In this document: one piece after another, positions 8,147 through 14,914 of the stretch
Layout: every line of letters begins with the position of its first letter
Position numbering within the stretch: the stretch's first letter is position 1
Assembly: GCA_041161065.1 (NCBI GenBank)
Contig: JBEAVE010000021.1
Coordinates: 1 to 39,258, forward strand
Source of the DNA: DYRG01 sp041161065
Lineage (GTDB): Bacteria; Pseudomonadota; Gammaproteobacteria; Beggiatoales; Beggiatoaceae
Direction of reading: 5' to 3'
Length of the DNA: 39,258 nucleotides
Program-made: the position numbers and the translations under genes
Notes under the pieces: generated by a model
Database searches by the model: none
Told to the model about the DNA's origin: nothing
The model's input: the letters and a program-made list of their open reading frames with translations, nothing else

Positions 8147-9237
8147 TTGGTTTCTCCTTTTTCTAAGTCGTTGATTGTAATGATTTCGTGATGGGATTGG
8201 GCGGTTGATTTTTTGTGTTTGTTGGCTGCGCCGCCGGCTAATCCCGCCAATCCGCCCGCCGCTAAAGCTAATCCCACATTATGTGCAAGGTTGCCAATGG
8301 GAACGGATAGCGGCGAATAAAAGCTGCCTGCGTCCCAAAAACTGGGCTCAGAACACCCCAAACAGCCGTGTCCCGATTCGATGGGGAAACTCACGCCGCC
8401 GTTCCATTTGGTGGTCGCGCAGGCGTTGTAAGTGGTGGGACCTTTGCAGCCGAGCCGAAATAAACACCAGCCCTTCTTCGCGCCTTCATCATCAAACGTT
8501 TGCGCAAATTGCCCGCGTTCGTAAAAAGGACGGCGATAACACCGATCGTGAATATTTTGACCGTAAAAAGCCTTCGGACGCTTCAAAGAGTCTAAATCGG
8601 GAATCTTTCCAAACGTTAAAAAATGCGCCAAAACCCCTGTCATTACAACGGGAATCGGCGGACAACCCGGCACGTTAATGATGGGTTTGTCTTTGATGAT
8701 TTCATCGATGCCGACCGCGCCAGTGGGATTGGGGTGCGCTTTGGGCAATCCGCCGAACGCCGCACACGTCCCGACCGCCACAATCGCCGCCGCGCCTTTC
8801 GCCGTTTCAATCAACATATCGACATTGCTAATGCCCGCGATCGTTGAAAATCCTTTATTTCCCAACGGGATAGACCCATCGACAACCAACAAATACTTGC
8901 CCCAATTGTCTTTCATTGCCTGTTCGCGCGCGTGCTCGGCGGCTTCACCTGAGGCAGCTTGCAAGGTGTGGTGGTAATCCAATGAAATTGCTTCAAAAAT
9001 CAGATTTTCCAAACTCGGCGAATGCGAGCGGGTAATCGACTCGGTGCACCCCGTACATTCTTGAAAAGACAGCCAAATCACCGACGGACGCTTGGCATTT
9101 TCGAGAGCTTGAGCAATGCGGGGAATCATCGCGGGCGGCAGTGCCATTAATGACGCGGTGGCGGTGCAAAATTTAAGAAATCCTCGCCGAGAAACCCCGT
9201 GCGATTGCAAATAATCTACTAACGTTAATTTGTCCAT
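8143..9237 (-). CDS. hynS: [NiFe]-hydrogenase small subunit with Tat signal
   Basis: The small subunit relays electrons through three iron-sulfur clusters. The preferred start is the ATG at 9237, behind GAGG; a TTG at 9252 would overlap the previous gene and lacks its own ribosome binding site. From that ATG the protein has 364 residues and a twin-arginine signal SRRGFLKFC (16-24). Proximal cluster cysteines lie in ECTGC (61, 64), with GTCAAFGG and PGCPP further on. The distal cluster site HDRCYRRPF and the medial cluster CLGC motif follow. The C-terminus has a Gly/Ala-rich hydrophobic stretch (NLAHNVGLALAAGGLAGLAG) that could anchor the protein, then a polar tail. The Tat signal implies export of the folded HynSL dimer, with HynL carried along. 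The gene overlaps isp1 by four bases. Confidence 0.94.
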   Translation of the reverse strand: MDKLTLVDYLQSHGVSRRGFLKFCTATASLMALPPAMIPRIAQALENAKRPSVIWLSFQECTGCTESITRSHSPSLENLIFEAISLDYHHTLQAASGEAAEHAREQAMKDNWGKYLLVVDGSIPLGNKGFSTIAGISNVDMLIETAKGAAAIVAVGTCAAFGGLPKAHPNPTGAVGIDEIIKDKPIINVPGCPPIPVVMTGVLAHFLTFGKIPDLDSLKRPKAFYGQNIHDRCYRRPFYERGQFAQTFDDEGAKKGWCLFRLGCKGPTTYNACATTKWNGGVSFPIESGHGCLGCSEPSFWDAGSFYSPLSVPIGNLAHNVGLALAAGGLAGLAGGAANKHKKSTAQSHHEIITINDLEKGETK

Positions 9238-9248
9238 AATCAAACGCC

Positions 9249-9623
9249 TCAACTGTTCGAGAGTTGTTCAGAAAGTTGTTGCAAACCCATTTGAATATCC
9301 GCATTCTGCGCCATTATCAGCGCGGGAATACGGCAAATTTCAATAGATCGTGCAATGATTTGATCGCCCGTGTTGTAATGCTCAATCCACCACACGCCAG
9401 AAATAGCGGTTTCTTGGAATGTGCTTCGACCCAACGCGCGGAGTTCGGCGAACACTTCCCCCGCGCCTAAAATACCTTTTAATTCATCACGTTCCATCGG
9501 CGCAAACGGCAATCCCTGCAAGTCAATGACCGTGCTGTCTTCGCCGCTCAACAACCGCTCAAGCGCATGACGAATTTCATGCAGCAACGGCAAAATATTC
9601 CCTGTTTTTTCAAAAGATTGCAT
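9249..9623 (-). CDS. HupH/HyaF C-terminal-domain hydrogenase maturation-like protein
   Basis: The 124-residue product matches the HupH_C domain pattern: VIDLQGLPFAPMERDELKGI, then GEVFAEL, GVWWIEHYNTG and IEICRIPALIMAQ. HupH/HyaF proteins normally have a longer N-terminal part or two such domains (about 280 residues), so this is a stand-alone single-domain version. HupH-type proteins act in small-subunit or cofactor maturation in uptake hydrogenase operons. Being first in this operon, ahead of the small subunit gene, fits a small-subunit chaperone role, which is inference. The ribosome binding site is weak. Confidence 0.75.
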   Translation of the reverse strand: MQSFEKTGNILPLLHEIRHALERLLSGEDSTVIDLQGLPFAPMERDELKGILGAGEVFAELRALGRSTFQETAISGVWWIEHYNTGDQIIARSIEICRIPALIMAQNADIQMGLQQLSEQLSNS

Positions 9624-9656
9624 AACACCATCTGCATTTTAATATTTAATAATGTA

Positions 9657-9665
9657 AGTATAGCA
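9657..9665 (-). promoter_or_regulatory. Extended -10 promoter for the hydrogenase operon
   Basis: The minus strand reads TGCTATACT (9665-9657), an extended -10 element in the 95-base gap between lpxH and the hupH-like gene. No good -35 lies 17 bases upstream, so activation by a regulator is possible. The transcript would start about 30 bases upstream of the ATG at 9623. Confidence 0.4.
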
Positions 9666-9718
9666 GAAAATACTGATACGATCTTGTTCGACAAAATAAC
9701 TGGGTTCAATTGAAAGCG

Positions 9719-10438
9719 TTAGAAATACTCTAATTTGAAATGTTGCTCATCGAAAACCAACGCATTTCCTTTCGTATTCCACATATCAACGACAAAGCGT
9801 TGGAAGGTTTGATGTGGATTATGCCATTGATAATGGGCGGGGCGATGAATATGTCCGTGAATTAAATAAGTTACTTGGTGTTTCTGCATGATTTCATTGA
9901 CTGCATTTTGAGAAACGTCCATTATTTCTAATAATTTTTGGCGGGTCGATTGATGGCTTTTCTGGCGCATATAAGTTGCAATAGAACGCCGTATGAATAA
10001 AGGCAGTGTCAAATAGCATTGTTGAATGGTTTTGTTATGAAGTTTTTTTCTCAATTGTTGATAACGAATGTCTTTGGTGCACAGCGTATCCCCGTGCATA
10101 AGCAAAATTCGTTTTCCATTCAAATAGATAATGGTTTCATCTTCGAGCAATTGACAACCCGTTTGTTGAGCAAATAGTTGCCCAATTAGGAAATCACGAT
10201 TACCGCGCATGAAATAAATGGGTACACCGTTTGACGTAATTTTTTTTAAGGCATTTTTCAACCGTTCAATATAAGGATTGTTATCATCATCACCTATCCA
10301 AGATTCAAACAAATCCCCTAAAATATACAAACCCGCCGAGTATTTCACGCGACGGGTTAGAAAGTTTTGAAAAACCTCGATGGTATTCAAATGATGTTCA
10401 TCGAGGTGCAAATCCGCAATAAATAACGTTTCAGCCAT
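9719..10438 (-). CDS. lpxH: UDP-2,3-diacylglucosamine diphosphatase LpxH
   Basis: The enzyme cleaves UDP-2,3-diacylglucosamine to lipid X and UMP, the fourth step of lipid A synthesis at the inner face of the membrane. The 239-residue sequence has all metal-binding positions of calcineurin-like phosphoesterases: D9 and H11 in ADLHLD, D42 in GDLFESWIGDD, N80 in RGNRDF, H115 in MHGDTL, H196 and H198 in HGHIHRP. It shares one base (TAATG) with the stop of the upstream cyclophilin gene. The cyclophilin-lpxH pairing is also found in enterobacteria, where ppiB precedes lpxH. It shows that the organism makes lipid A. Confidence 0.95.
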   Translation of the reverse strand: MAETLFIADLHLDEHHLNTIEVFQNFLTRRVKYSAGLYILGDLFESWIGDDDNNPYIERLKNALKKITSNGVPIYFMRGNRDFLIGQLFAQQTGCQLLEDETIIYLNGKRILLMHGDTLCTKDIRYQQLRKKLHNKTIQQCYLTLPLFIRRSIATYMRQKSHQSTRQKLLEIMDVSQNAVNEIMQKHQVTYLIHGHIHRPAHYQWHNPHQTFQRFVVDMWNTKGNALVFDEQHFKLEYF

Positions 10439-11469
10439 TATTCAACCGCAGGTTCATCAGGTGCTGGACTATTTACTTTGGTCGTTTTTTGTTCAGATTT
10501 TTTCTCAACTTTTTTCTCTGTTTTCTTATCGGCTTTAGGGTCTTTTTTCTCACCTTTTTGTTCAGGTTTTTTAGCAGCTTTGTCGGCTTCTGCTTTGTCG
10601 GCGGCGGCATCGGCAGCGTCTTCGGCGGCATCTTGTGCGGCTTGATCATCTAAGGGTGCAGCATCTTTTTTCTCTGTTTTCTTATCGGCTTTTTTATCTG
10701 ATTTAATCTCTTTTTTCTCACCTTTTTGCTCAGGTTTTTTAGCAGCTTTGTCGGCGGCGGCATCAGCAGCGTCTTCAGCGGCATCTTTTGCAGCTTGATC
10801 ATCTAAAGGTGCAGCGTCTTTTTTCTCGACTTTTTTGTCTGCTTTCTTATCCACTTTCTTATCCGTTTTCTTATCGGATTTAGCGGAAGATTCTTTAGAC
10901 AGCAGCGTTACTTTTTCAATGATGATGTGATCGACGGGAGAATATTTGAACGCGCCGTCGGGATTGGTTTCTACATCTTGCATTTGTTCGAGGATATCCA
11001 TACCTTTAATAACTTTTGCAAACACAGCATAACCCCATGATTTAGAATCAGTTGTGCCGGTATAATTTAATTTTTCATTATTCGCCATATTGATAAAAAA
11101 TTGAGAAGTGCCCGAATGGGGTTCATTCTTACGCGCGACGGCGACAGTTCCTTTGGTATTTTTCACGCCGTTATTGGCTTCATTTTCAACGGGCGGATGG
11201 GAAGTTTCTTTCTTGGTTTGTTTATCGTCGTATCCGCCGCCTTGAATCATGTAATCGGGAATGATGCGGTGAATAATGGTATTTTCATAGAAACCGTCTT
11301 TAACGTAAGCCAAGAAATTTTCGACGCTTTTGGGGGCTTTGTCGGGCATCATTTCAAAAACGATTGTGCCTTTAGTGGTTTGTAATTCGACTTGCGGTTT
11401 ATCTGCCGCGTAAAGGGTAGAAACACTGAGCATTCCTACAAAAGAAATAAACTGAACAAAAGATTTCAT
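10438..11469 (-). CDS. Exported cyclophilin-type peptidyl-prolyl isomerase with long Lys/Ala/Asp-rich tail
   Basis: The start is placed at the ATG at 11469, eight bases after GGAG; a GTG at 11478 sits next to that site. The 343-residue product has a signal peptide ending about LYAA, then a cyclophilin domain to about residue 185 (IHRIIPDYMIQGG, PHSGTSQFFINMA, WGYAVFAKVIKGMD). The last 155 or so residues are low-complexity, alternating KKADKKVEKK and DAAEDAADAAADKA blocks, duplicated in tandem (DNA 10542-10690 and 10711-10847). The domain isomerises prolyl bonds, probably in periplasmic folding. The tail could act as a charged tether or nucleic-acid/cell-wall interaction region; this is inference. 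It is co-transcribed with lpxH. Confidence 0.88.
   Translation of the reverse strand: MKSFVQFISFVGMLSVSTLYAADKPQVELQTTKGTIVFEMMPDKAPKSVENFLAYVKDGFYENTIIHRIIPDYMIQGGGYDDKQTKKETSHPPVENEANNGVKNTKGTVAVARKNEPHSGTSQFFINMANNEKLNYTGTTDSKSWGYAVFAKVIKGMDILEQMQDVETNPDGAFKYSPVDHIIIEKVTLLSKESSAKSDKKTDKKVDKKADKKVEKKDAAPLDDQAAKDAAEDAADAAADKAAKKPEQKGEKKEIKSDKKADKKTEKKDAAPLDDQAAQDAAEDAADAAADKAEADKAAKKPEQKGEKKDPKADKKTEKKVEKKSEQKTTKVNSPAPDEPAVE
10542..10847 (-). repeat. Imperfect tandem repeat inside the cyclophilin tail
   Basis: Two long copies, about 10711-10847 and 10542-10690, encode the same order of blocks: DKK/EKK lysine run, DAAPLDDQAA, DAAEDAADAAADKA, AAKKPEQKGEKK. The second carries a small in-frame insertion (EADK). 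The low-complexity DNA is a probable site of slippage and copy-number change between strains. Confidence 0.8.
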
Positions 11470-11534
11470 AGCAAACACTCCAAGGGTGGCGAAACGAACA
11501 GAAACAATAACAATATCATACGGGTGAATAATTT

Positions 11535-11558
11535 GTCGGGCAAGAACATTTACCCGAC
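11535..11558 (-). repeat. Small hairpin between the two cyclophilin genes
   Basis: GTCGGG (11535-11540) and CCCGAC (11553-11558) form a 6-bp GC-rich stem 11 bases after the stop of the upstream cyclophilin. No T run follows on the minus strand, so it may be a weak terminator or an mRNA-stabilising hairpin within one transcript. Confidence 0.35.
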
Positions 11559-11568
11559 TTTCATCACA

Positions 11569-12186
11569 TTATTTTTTAGGTTCAGCGGGTTCAACTAGCG
11601 TAACTTTTTCGATGATGACCATTTCTTGGGGGACATCGGTGGGGAAAGGACCGCCGCGTCCGGTTTTAACGGCTTTAATTTTGTCGACCACGTCCGTGCC
11701 TTCAATAACTTTGCCAAACACTGCGTAACCCCAACCGTCCTGTCCGGGATAGTCAAGGAAGCCATTGTCGGCGACATTGATGAAAAACTGGGCGGTGGCG
11801 GAGTGAGGCGCACTGGTTCGAGCCATCGCAATCGAGTATTTGACATTTTTCAAGCCGTTTTTGGCTTCATTTTGGATTGTCGCGCGGGTGGATTTTTGGT
11901 GATATTGTTGATCGAAGCCGCCGCCTTGAATCATAAAATTGCCAATCACGCGGTGAAAGATCGTGCCGTCAAAAAAGCCATCTTTAACGTATTGTTTGAA
12001 GTTTGCGACGGTGTTTGGGGCTTTATCGGCATCGAGTTCAAGGGTCATTGTGCCGAAATTAGTTTGCATTTTTACCAAAATTGCCTCCTGTTGGGCGTAA
12101 AGGGACGCACTCCACAGCGCGCCGCCAAAAAAAATGATCAGAAAATAAGGGATCATCTTAAACAAATACCAACTTTTTTGCATCAT
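11569..12186 (-). CDS. Exported cyclophilin-type peptidyl-prolyl isomerase
   Basis: This 205-residue protein has an N-terminal hydrophobic segment (about residues 10-30, PYFLIIFFGGALWSASLYAQ) that reads as a signal peptide or membrane anchor. A complete cyclophilin domain follows: FHRVIGNFMIQGGGF, PHSATAQFFINVAD, GWGYAVFGKVIEG. It is a paralog of the next gene downstream but lacks the charged tail. The domain is short, as in bacterial PpiA/PpiB. Two ATGs start the gene; the first lies ten bases after GAGGAG. With its neighbour and lpxH it makes a three-gene minus-strand group. Confidence 0.9.
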   Translation of the reverse strand: MMQKSWYLFKMIPYFLIIFFGGALWSASLYAQQEAILVKMQTNFGTMTLELDADKAPNTVANFKQYVKDGFFDGTIFHRVIGNFMIQGGGFDQQYHQKSTRATIQNEAKNGLKNVKYSIAMARTSAPHSATAQFFINVADNGFLDYPGQDGWGYAVFGKVIEGTDVVDKIKAVKTGRGGPFPTDVPQEMVIIEKVTLVEPAEPKK

Positions 12187-12279
12187 TGTTTGCGCTCCTC
12201 TGCGCGATGTTTGCCTGAAAGCCGCCTACTTTAACCACCCTCAACCCAGAGATCAAGGCACTCCCATTCCAATAAAAAC

Positions 12280-12604
12280 GATTACGTTTATCCCGATATG
12301 GTAGCGTTATTATGTGGAGAATCAAAATTTGAAGATAATGCATTTGAATACTTTAATAAATCCAACGGTCATTATTGAAGTATTATCTGAATCAACAGAA
12401 CACTATGATTGTGGGAAGAAAGCGGCTTTGTATCGTCATTTAGAAACCGTGCAAGATTGTCTTTTTGCTCAAGAGCGTTGTTATATCGAACACTCTCAAC
12501 GCTATAATCAAACACAATGGTTATTAACCGTTATTTCTAATAGGGACGAGATTTTAATTCTAAATAGCATTAATGTGCAAATAACGGTGCAAGATATTCT
12601 TTGA
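12280..12604 (+). pseudogene. Frameshifted fragment of a Uma2-family (DUF820) endonuclease gene
   Basis: The Uma2 family has a PD-(D/E)xK nuclease fold. In one plus frame the sequence reads NDYVYPDMVALLCGESKFED (up to about 12345). The next frame then continues with TLINPTVIIEVLSESTEHYD (from about 12350) to the stop at 12604. Together they reproduce the consecutive Uma2 motifs YPDvvvvCGepkFeD and NPtviiEVLSpST, so one frameshift separates them. The N-terminal half of the family (about 90 residues) is missing. The frame with the C-terminal part has a GTG at 12314 but no convincing ribosome binding site. The remnant is flanked on its 3' side by hairpin repeats. A translated short product cannot be excluded. 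Confidence 0.75.
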
Positions 12605-12627
12605 GTTTAGCAAACCGCATCATGAGT

Positions 12628-12660
12628 TTGCACCATTTATTGGTGCAATTACATTGCACC
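12628..12660. repeat. Three-armed TTGCACC/GGTGCAA hairpin repeat
   Basis: TTGCACC (12628-12634), GGTGCAA (12642-12648) and ATTGCACC (12653-12660) are arranged so that the middle arm can pair with either side (8 bp with the right arm, 7 bp with the left). It lies 24 bases after the Uma2 remnant. Similar GGTGCAAT..ATTGCACCCTAC elements are, from memory, dispersed in related genomes; only one copy is seen here. Confidence 0.55.
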
Positions 12661-12688
12661 CTACAAGAACTCTTTGATTAAAAAGGCA

Positions 12689-12709
12689 TTCCCACGCAGC
12701 GCGTGGGAA
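12689..12709 (-). terminator. GTTCCCACGC-type palindromic repeat acting as terminator
   Basis: TTCCCACGC (12689-12697) and GCGTGGGAA (12701-12709) form a perfect 9-bp stem with a 3-base loop. On the minus strand it follows the stop at 12718 by eight bases and is followed by GCCTTTTTAATC, so it can end transcription of that gene. The stem resembles a REP-like palindrome (CATTCCCACGC..GCGTGGGAACG) that I recall as widespread in gammaproteobacteria and cyanobacteria. Confidence 0.65.
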
Positions 12710-12717
12710 CGAAAGAA

Positions 12718-13095
12718 TTATAATTTTTCTGACCAATAATTATAAACTTTAATGAGTTCATCAATCCAAAACTTTTCTTTTTTTGCTTTATCTGATACGT
12801 CATATCCTAATTCTCCTGCAAGCTCAAAAAAACCTTTTCCTGGTTTCATATCTCCTGATAAATGAACAACGAGAACGCTTAGCATCCCTCTTTTTTCAAA
12901 ATGTTCTTTTTCAGAAATTTCGCCAAGTAAATAACCTAGACGAGGATCATGGGCATCTAAATAAATAATATGCGCTATTTGTGCTGATACTTCTGAATAT
13001 GCAATTGTGTTTTTGCGCTTTGCTCTTTCTACAAGTAGGTTTCGCGTTTCTTCTTTTGCTTTATCCCAGTCTTTTGTAGGAAAACCATGTTCCAT
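12718..13095 (-). CDS. Small conserved protein of unknown function
   Basis: The 125-residue protein is taken from the ATG at 13095 (MEHGFPTKDW), ten bases after AAGG; an upstream in-frame start would place the N-terminus inside the promoter. It has no membrane segment or signal. It looks like a compact alpha/beta protein with the notable stretches AYSEVSAQIA, LGYLLGEISEKE, GMLSVLVVHLSGDMKPG and GFFELAGELG, and an aromatic C-terminus (YNYWSEKL). I do not recognise a named family, although the GMLSVLVVH..GDMKPGKGFFELA block has the look of a conserved motif. It has its own strong promoter and terminator-like repeat, so it is monocistronic. Confidence 0.75.
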   Translation of the reverse strand: MEHGFPTKDWDKAKEETRNLLVERAKRKNTIAYSEVSAQIAHIIYLDAHDPRLGYLLGEISEKEHFEKRGMLSVLVVHLSGDMKPGKGFFELAGELGYDVSDKAKKEKFWIDELIKVYNYWSEKL

Positions 13096-13126
13096 ATAAA
13101 TAACCTTAAGTCTATAGAAACTTTGA

Positions 13127-13155
13127 ATTATATTTCTTAAAATAAGTAGCCTCAA
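13127..13155 (-). promoter_or_regulatory. Sigma-70 promoter of the 12718-13095 gene
   Basis: The minus strand has TTGAGG (13155-13150) and a perfect TATAAT (13132-13127), separated by 17 bases. The start would be near 13120, leaving a leader of about 25 bases. It fires away from glnA. Confidence 0.65.
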
Positions 13156-13193
13156 ATTTTAAAAACTATGCCAAAACTTATCTATTCAAAATC

Positions 13194-13230
13194 AGTGCAT
13201 TTATTTAATTATTTCGCACTATAAAAGTGC
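13194..13230 (+). promoter_or_regulatory. NtrC-type enhancer sites upstream of glnA
   Basis: GCACT-ATAAA-AGTGC (13216-13230) is a perfect dyad matching the NtrC consensus GCAC-N7-GTGC. A second half site, AGTGC, lies at 13194-13198, exactly 32 bp away (three helical turns). The dyad centre is about 105 bp before the predicted transcription start. This matches the -108/-140 arrangement of enterobacterial glnA. Confidence 0.7.
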
Positions 13231-13302
13231 ATTTTTAAAAATGGCGGGATTAAATTAAGATAAAAAGTGATATTTATCAGTTGGTTAAAATGCTAAAAAA
13301 AA

Positions 13303-13318
13303 TGGCATGGTTAATGCC
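13303..13318 (+). promoter_or_regulatory. Sigma-54 promoter of glnA
   Basis: TGGCATGGTTAATGCC matches the -24/-12 consensus TGGCACG-N4-TTGC with the invariant GG (13304-13305) and GC (13316-13317) at correct spacing. The start is expected near 13329, about 70 bases ahead of the glnA ATG. Confidence 0.75.
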
Positions 13319-13398
13319 GACGGTTGTGCGATTACTACTGACGCGGTTTCTGTTAAAATAGAAACTTAATTTTTTATCCCCCTGTAAGGAGTCCTAAT

Positions 13399-14814
13399 AT
13401 GTCGATGTCTGGCAAGCAAGTGCTGGAAATGATTAAAGAAAAAAATGTCAAATTCGTTGATTTTCGTTTTGCGGACACCCGCGGCAAAGAACAACATGTG
13501 ACTGTTCCTTCTCACACCGTCAAAGAAGACCTTTTTGAAGACGGTAAAATGTTTGACGGTTCTTCCATCGCAGGTTGGAAAGGCATTAACGAATCCGATA
13601 TGATTTTAATGCCCGACGCTTCCACGGCGGTTCTCGATCCGTTCTTTGAAGAATCCACCTTAATCTTGCGCTGCGACGTGGTTGAACCTTCCACCATGCA
13701 AGGTTATGAGCGTTGCCCTCGTTCTTTAGCGAAACGCGCCGAAGCCTATTTGAAATCCACCGGTATCGCTGACACCGCTTATTTTGGTCCTGAAAACGAG
13801 TTCTTCATTTTTGATGACGTGCGTTGGGGCGCGGATATGAGTGGTTGTTTTGTGAAAGTCGATTCGCAAGAAGCCGGCTGGAACTCCGAAAAAGCCTATC
13901 CCGACGGCAACATGGGACATCGCCCAGGCACCAAAGGCGGTTATTTCCCCGTTCCTCCCGTTGATTCATTTCAAGACTTACGTTCTCAAATGTGCTTGAC
14001 TTTAGAAGAAATGGGTCAAGGCGTGGAAGTTCACCATCACGAAGTTGCTACTGCGGGTCAATGCGAAATTGGCATGCTTTTCAATACCTTAGTGAAGAAA
14101 GCGGACGAAGTTTTAATCTTAAAATATGCCGTTCAAAACGTTGCACACCAATACGGTAAAACCGCGACTTTTATGCCCAAACCTTTAGTGGGTGACAATG
14201 GTTCTGGAATGCACGTTCACCAATCTTTATCAAAAGACGGCGTGAATTTGTTCTCAGGTGACAAATACGGCGGATTATCTGAAACCGCTTTGTATTACAT
14301 TGGCGGCATTATCAAACACGCAAGAGCCTTAAATGCGTTCACCAATGCGTCGACCAACAGTTACAAACGTTTAGTGCCGGGTTTTGAAGCTCCTGTAATG
14401 TTGGCGTATTCTGCGCGCAACCGTTCGGCTTCGATTCGGATTCCTTACGTTTCAAATCCTAAAGGTCGTCGGATTGAAGTGCGTTTCCCAGATTCAACTG
14501 CAAATCCTTACTTTGCTTTCGCAGCAATGATGATGGCGGGTTTGGACGGCATTCAAAACAAAATCCACCCCGGCGAAGCAATGGATAAAGATTTGTACGA
14601 TTTGCCGCCTGAAGAAGAAAAGAACATTCCTCAAGTGTGTTATGCGTTAGATATGGCATTAGATCATTTGGATAAAGATCGTGAATTCTTAACGCGCGGC
14701 GGCGTGTTCACCGATGACGTAATTGATGCGTACATTGGTTTGAAAATGCAAGAAGTCACCCGTTATCGCATGACAACCCACCCCATTGAATACGATTTAT
14801 ATTACAGCTTGTAA
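13399..14814 (+). CDS. glnA: Glutamine synthetase type I
   Basis: The enzyme condenses ammonia and glutamate to glutamine using ATP, as a cytoplasmic dodecamer. The 471 residues are close to the usual 468-470 of the GSI-beta class. Visible landmarks are MFDGSSIAGW (51-60), the metal-site ENEF (132-135), the ATP-site region KPLVGDNGSGMHVHQS (261-276) and the NRSASIRIP loop (341-349). The adenylylation site Tyr400 lies in DKDLYDLPPEE, so activity is probably turned down by GlnE-type adenylylation. A TAAGGAG ribosome binding site lies eight bases before the ATG. The sigma-54 promoter and NtrC-like sites imply induction under nitrogen limitation. ntrB and ntrC do not follow; kup converges from the other side. 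Confidence 0.97.
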   Translation: MSMSGKQVLEMIKEKNVKFVDFRFADTRGKEQHVTVPSHTVKEDLFEDGKMFDGSSIAGWKGINESDMILMPDASTAVLDPFFEESTLILRCDVVEPSTMQGYERCPRSLAKRAEAYLKSTGIADTAYFGPENEFFIFDDVRWGADMSGCFVKVDSQEAGWNSEKAYPDGNMGHRPGTKGGYFPVPPVDSFQDLRSQMCLTLEEMGQGVEVHHHEVATAGQCEIGMLFNTLVKKADEVLILKYAVQNVAHQYGKTATFMPKPLVGDNGSGMHVHQSLSKDGVNLFSGDKYGGLSETALYYIGGIIKHARALNAFTNASTNSYKRLVPGFEAPVMLAYSARNRSASIRIPYVSNPKGRRIEVRFPDSTANPYFAFAAMMMAGLDGIQNKIHPGEAMDKDLYDLPPEEEKNIPQVCYALDMALDHLDKDREFLTRGGVFTDDVIDAYIGLKMQEVTRYRMTTHPIEYDLYYSL

Positions 14815-14834
14815 TTGATTGATTTTCAAATCAA

Positions 14835-14867
14835 ACGACAAATCTCACAAGGGTTTGTCGTTTTTTT
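14835..14867 (+). terminator. Rho-independent terminator of glnA
   Basis: ACGACAAA (14835-14842) pairs with TTTGTCGT (14854-14861), followed by a seven-T run. It begins 20 bases after the glnA stop. Confidence 0.85.
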
Positions 14868-14877
14868 ATATCAAAAT

Positions 14878-14899
14878 CCCCTCAAAACAATCTGAGGGG
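14878..14899 (-). terminator. Rho-independent terminator of kup
   Basis: CCCCTCA (14878-14884) and TGAGGGG (14893-14899) form a 7-bp stem with an 8-base loop. On the minus strand it is followed by ATTTTGATATAAAAA. It lies 15 bases after the kup stop, back to back with the glnA terminator. Confidence 0.7.
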
Positions 14900-14914
14900 A
14901 GGAAATGGCGCGAT

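Noticed and set aside
8238..9252. TTG at 9252 as start of the hydrogenase small subunit
   Set aside because: The ATG at 9237 has a GAGG ribosome binding site and gives a normal Tat signal; the TTG overlaps the previous gene's stop without such a site.
11626..12234. A 202-codon plus-strand open frame opposite the second cyclophilin
   Set aside because: It is antisense to a well supported cyclophilin gene; its hydrophobic stretches are explained as the complement of that gene.
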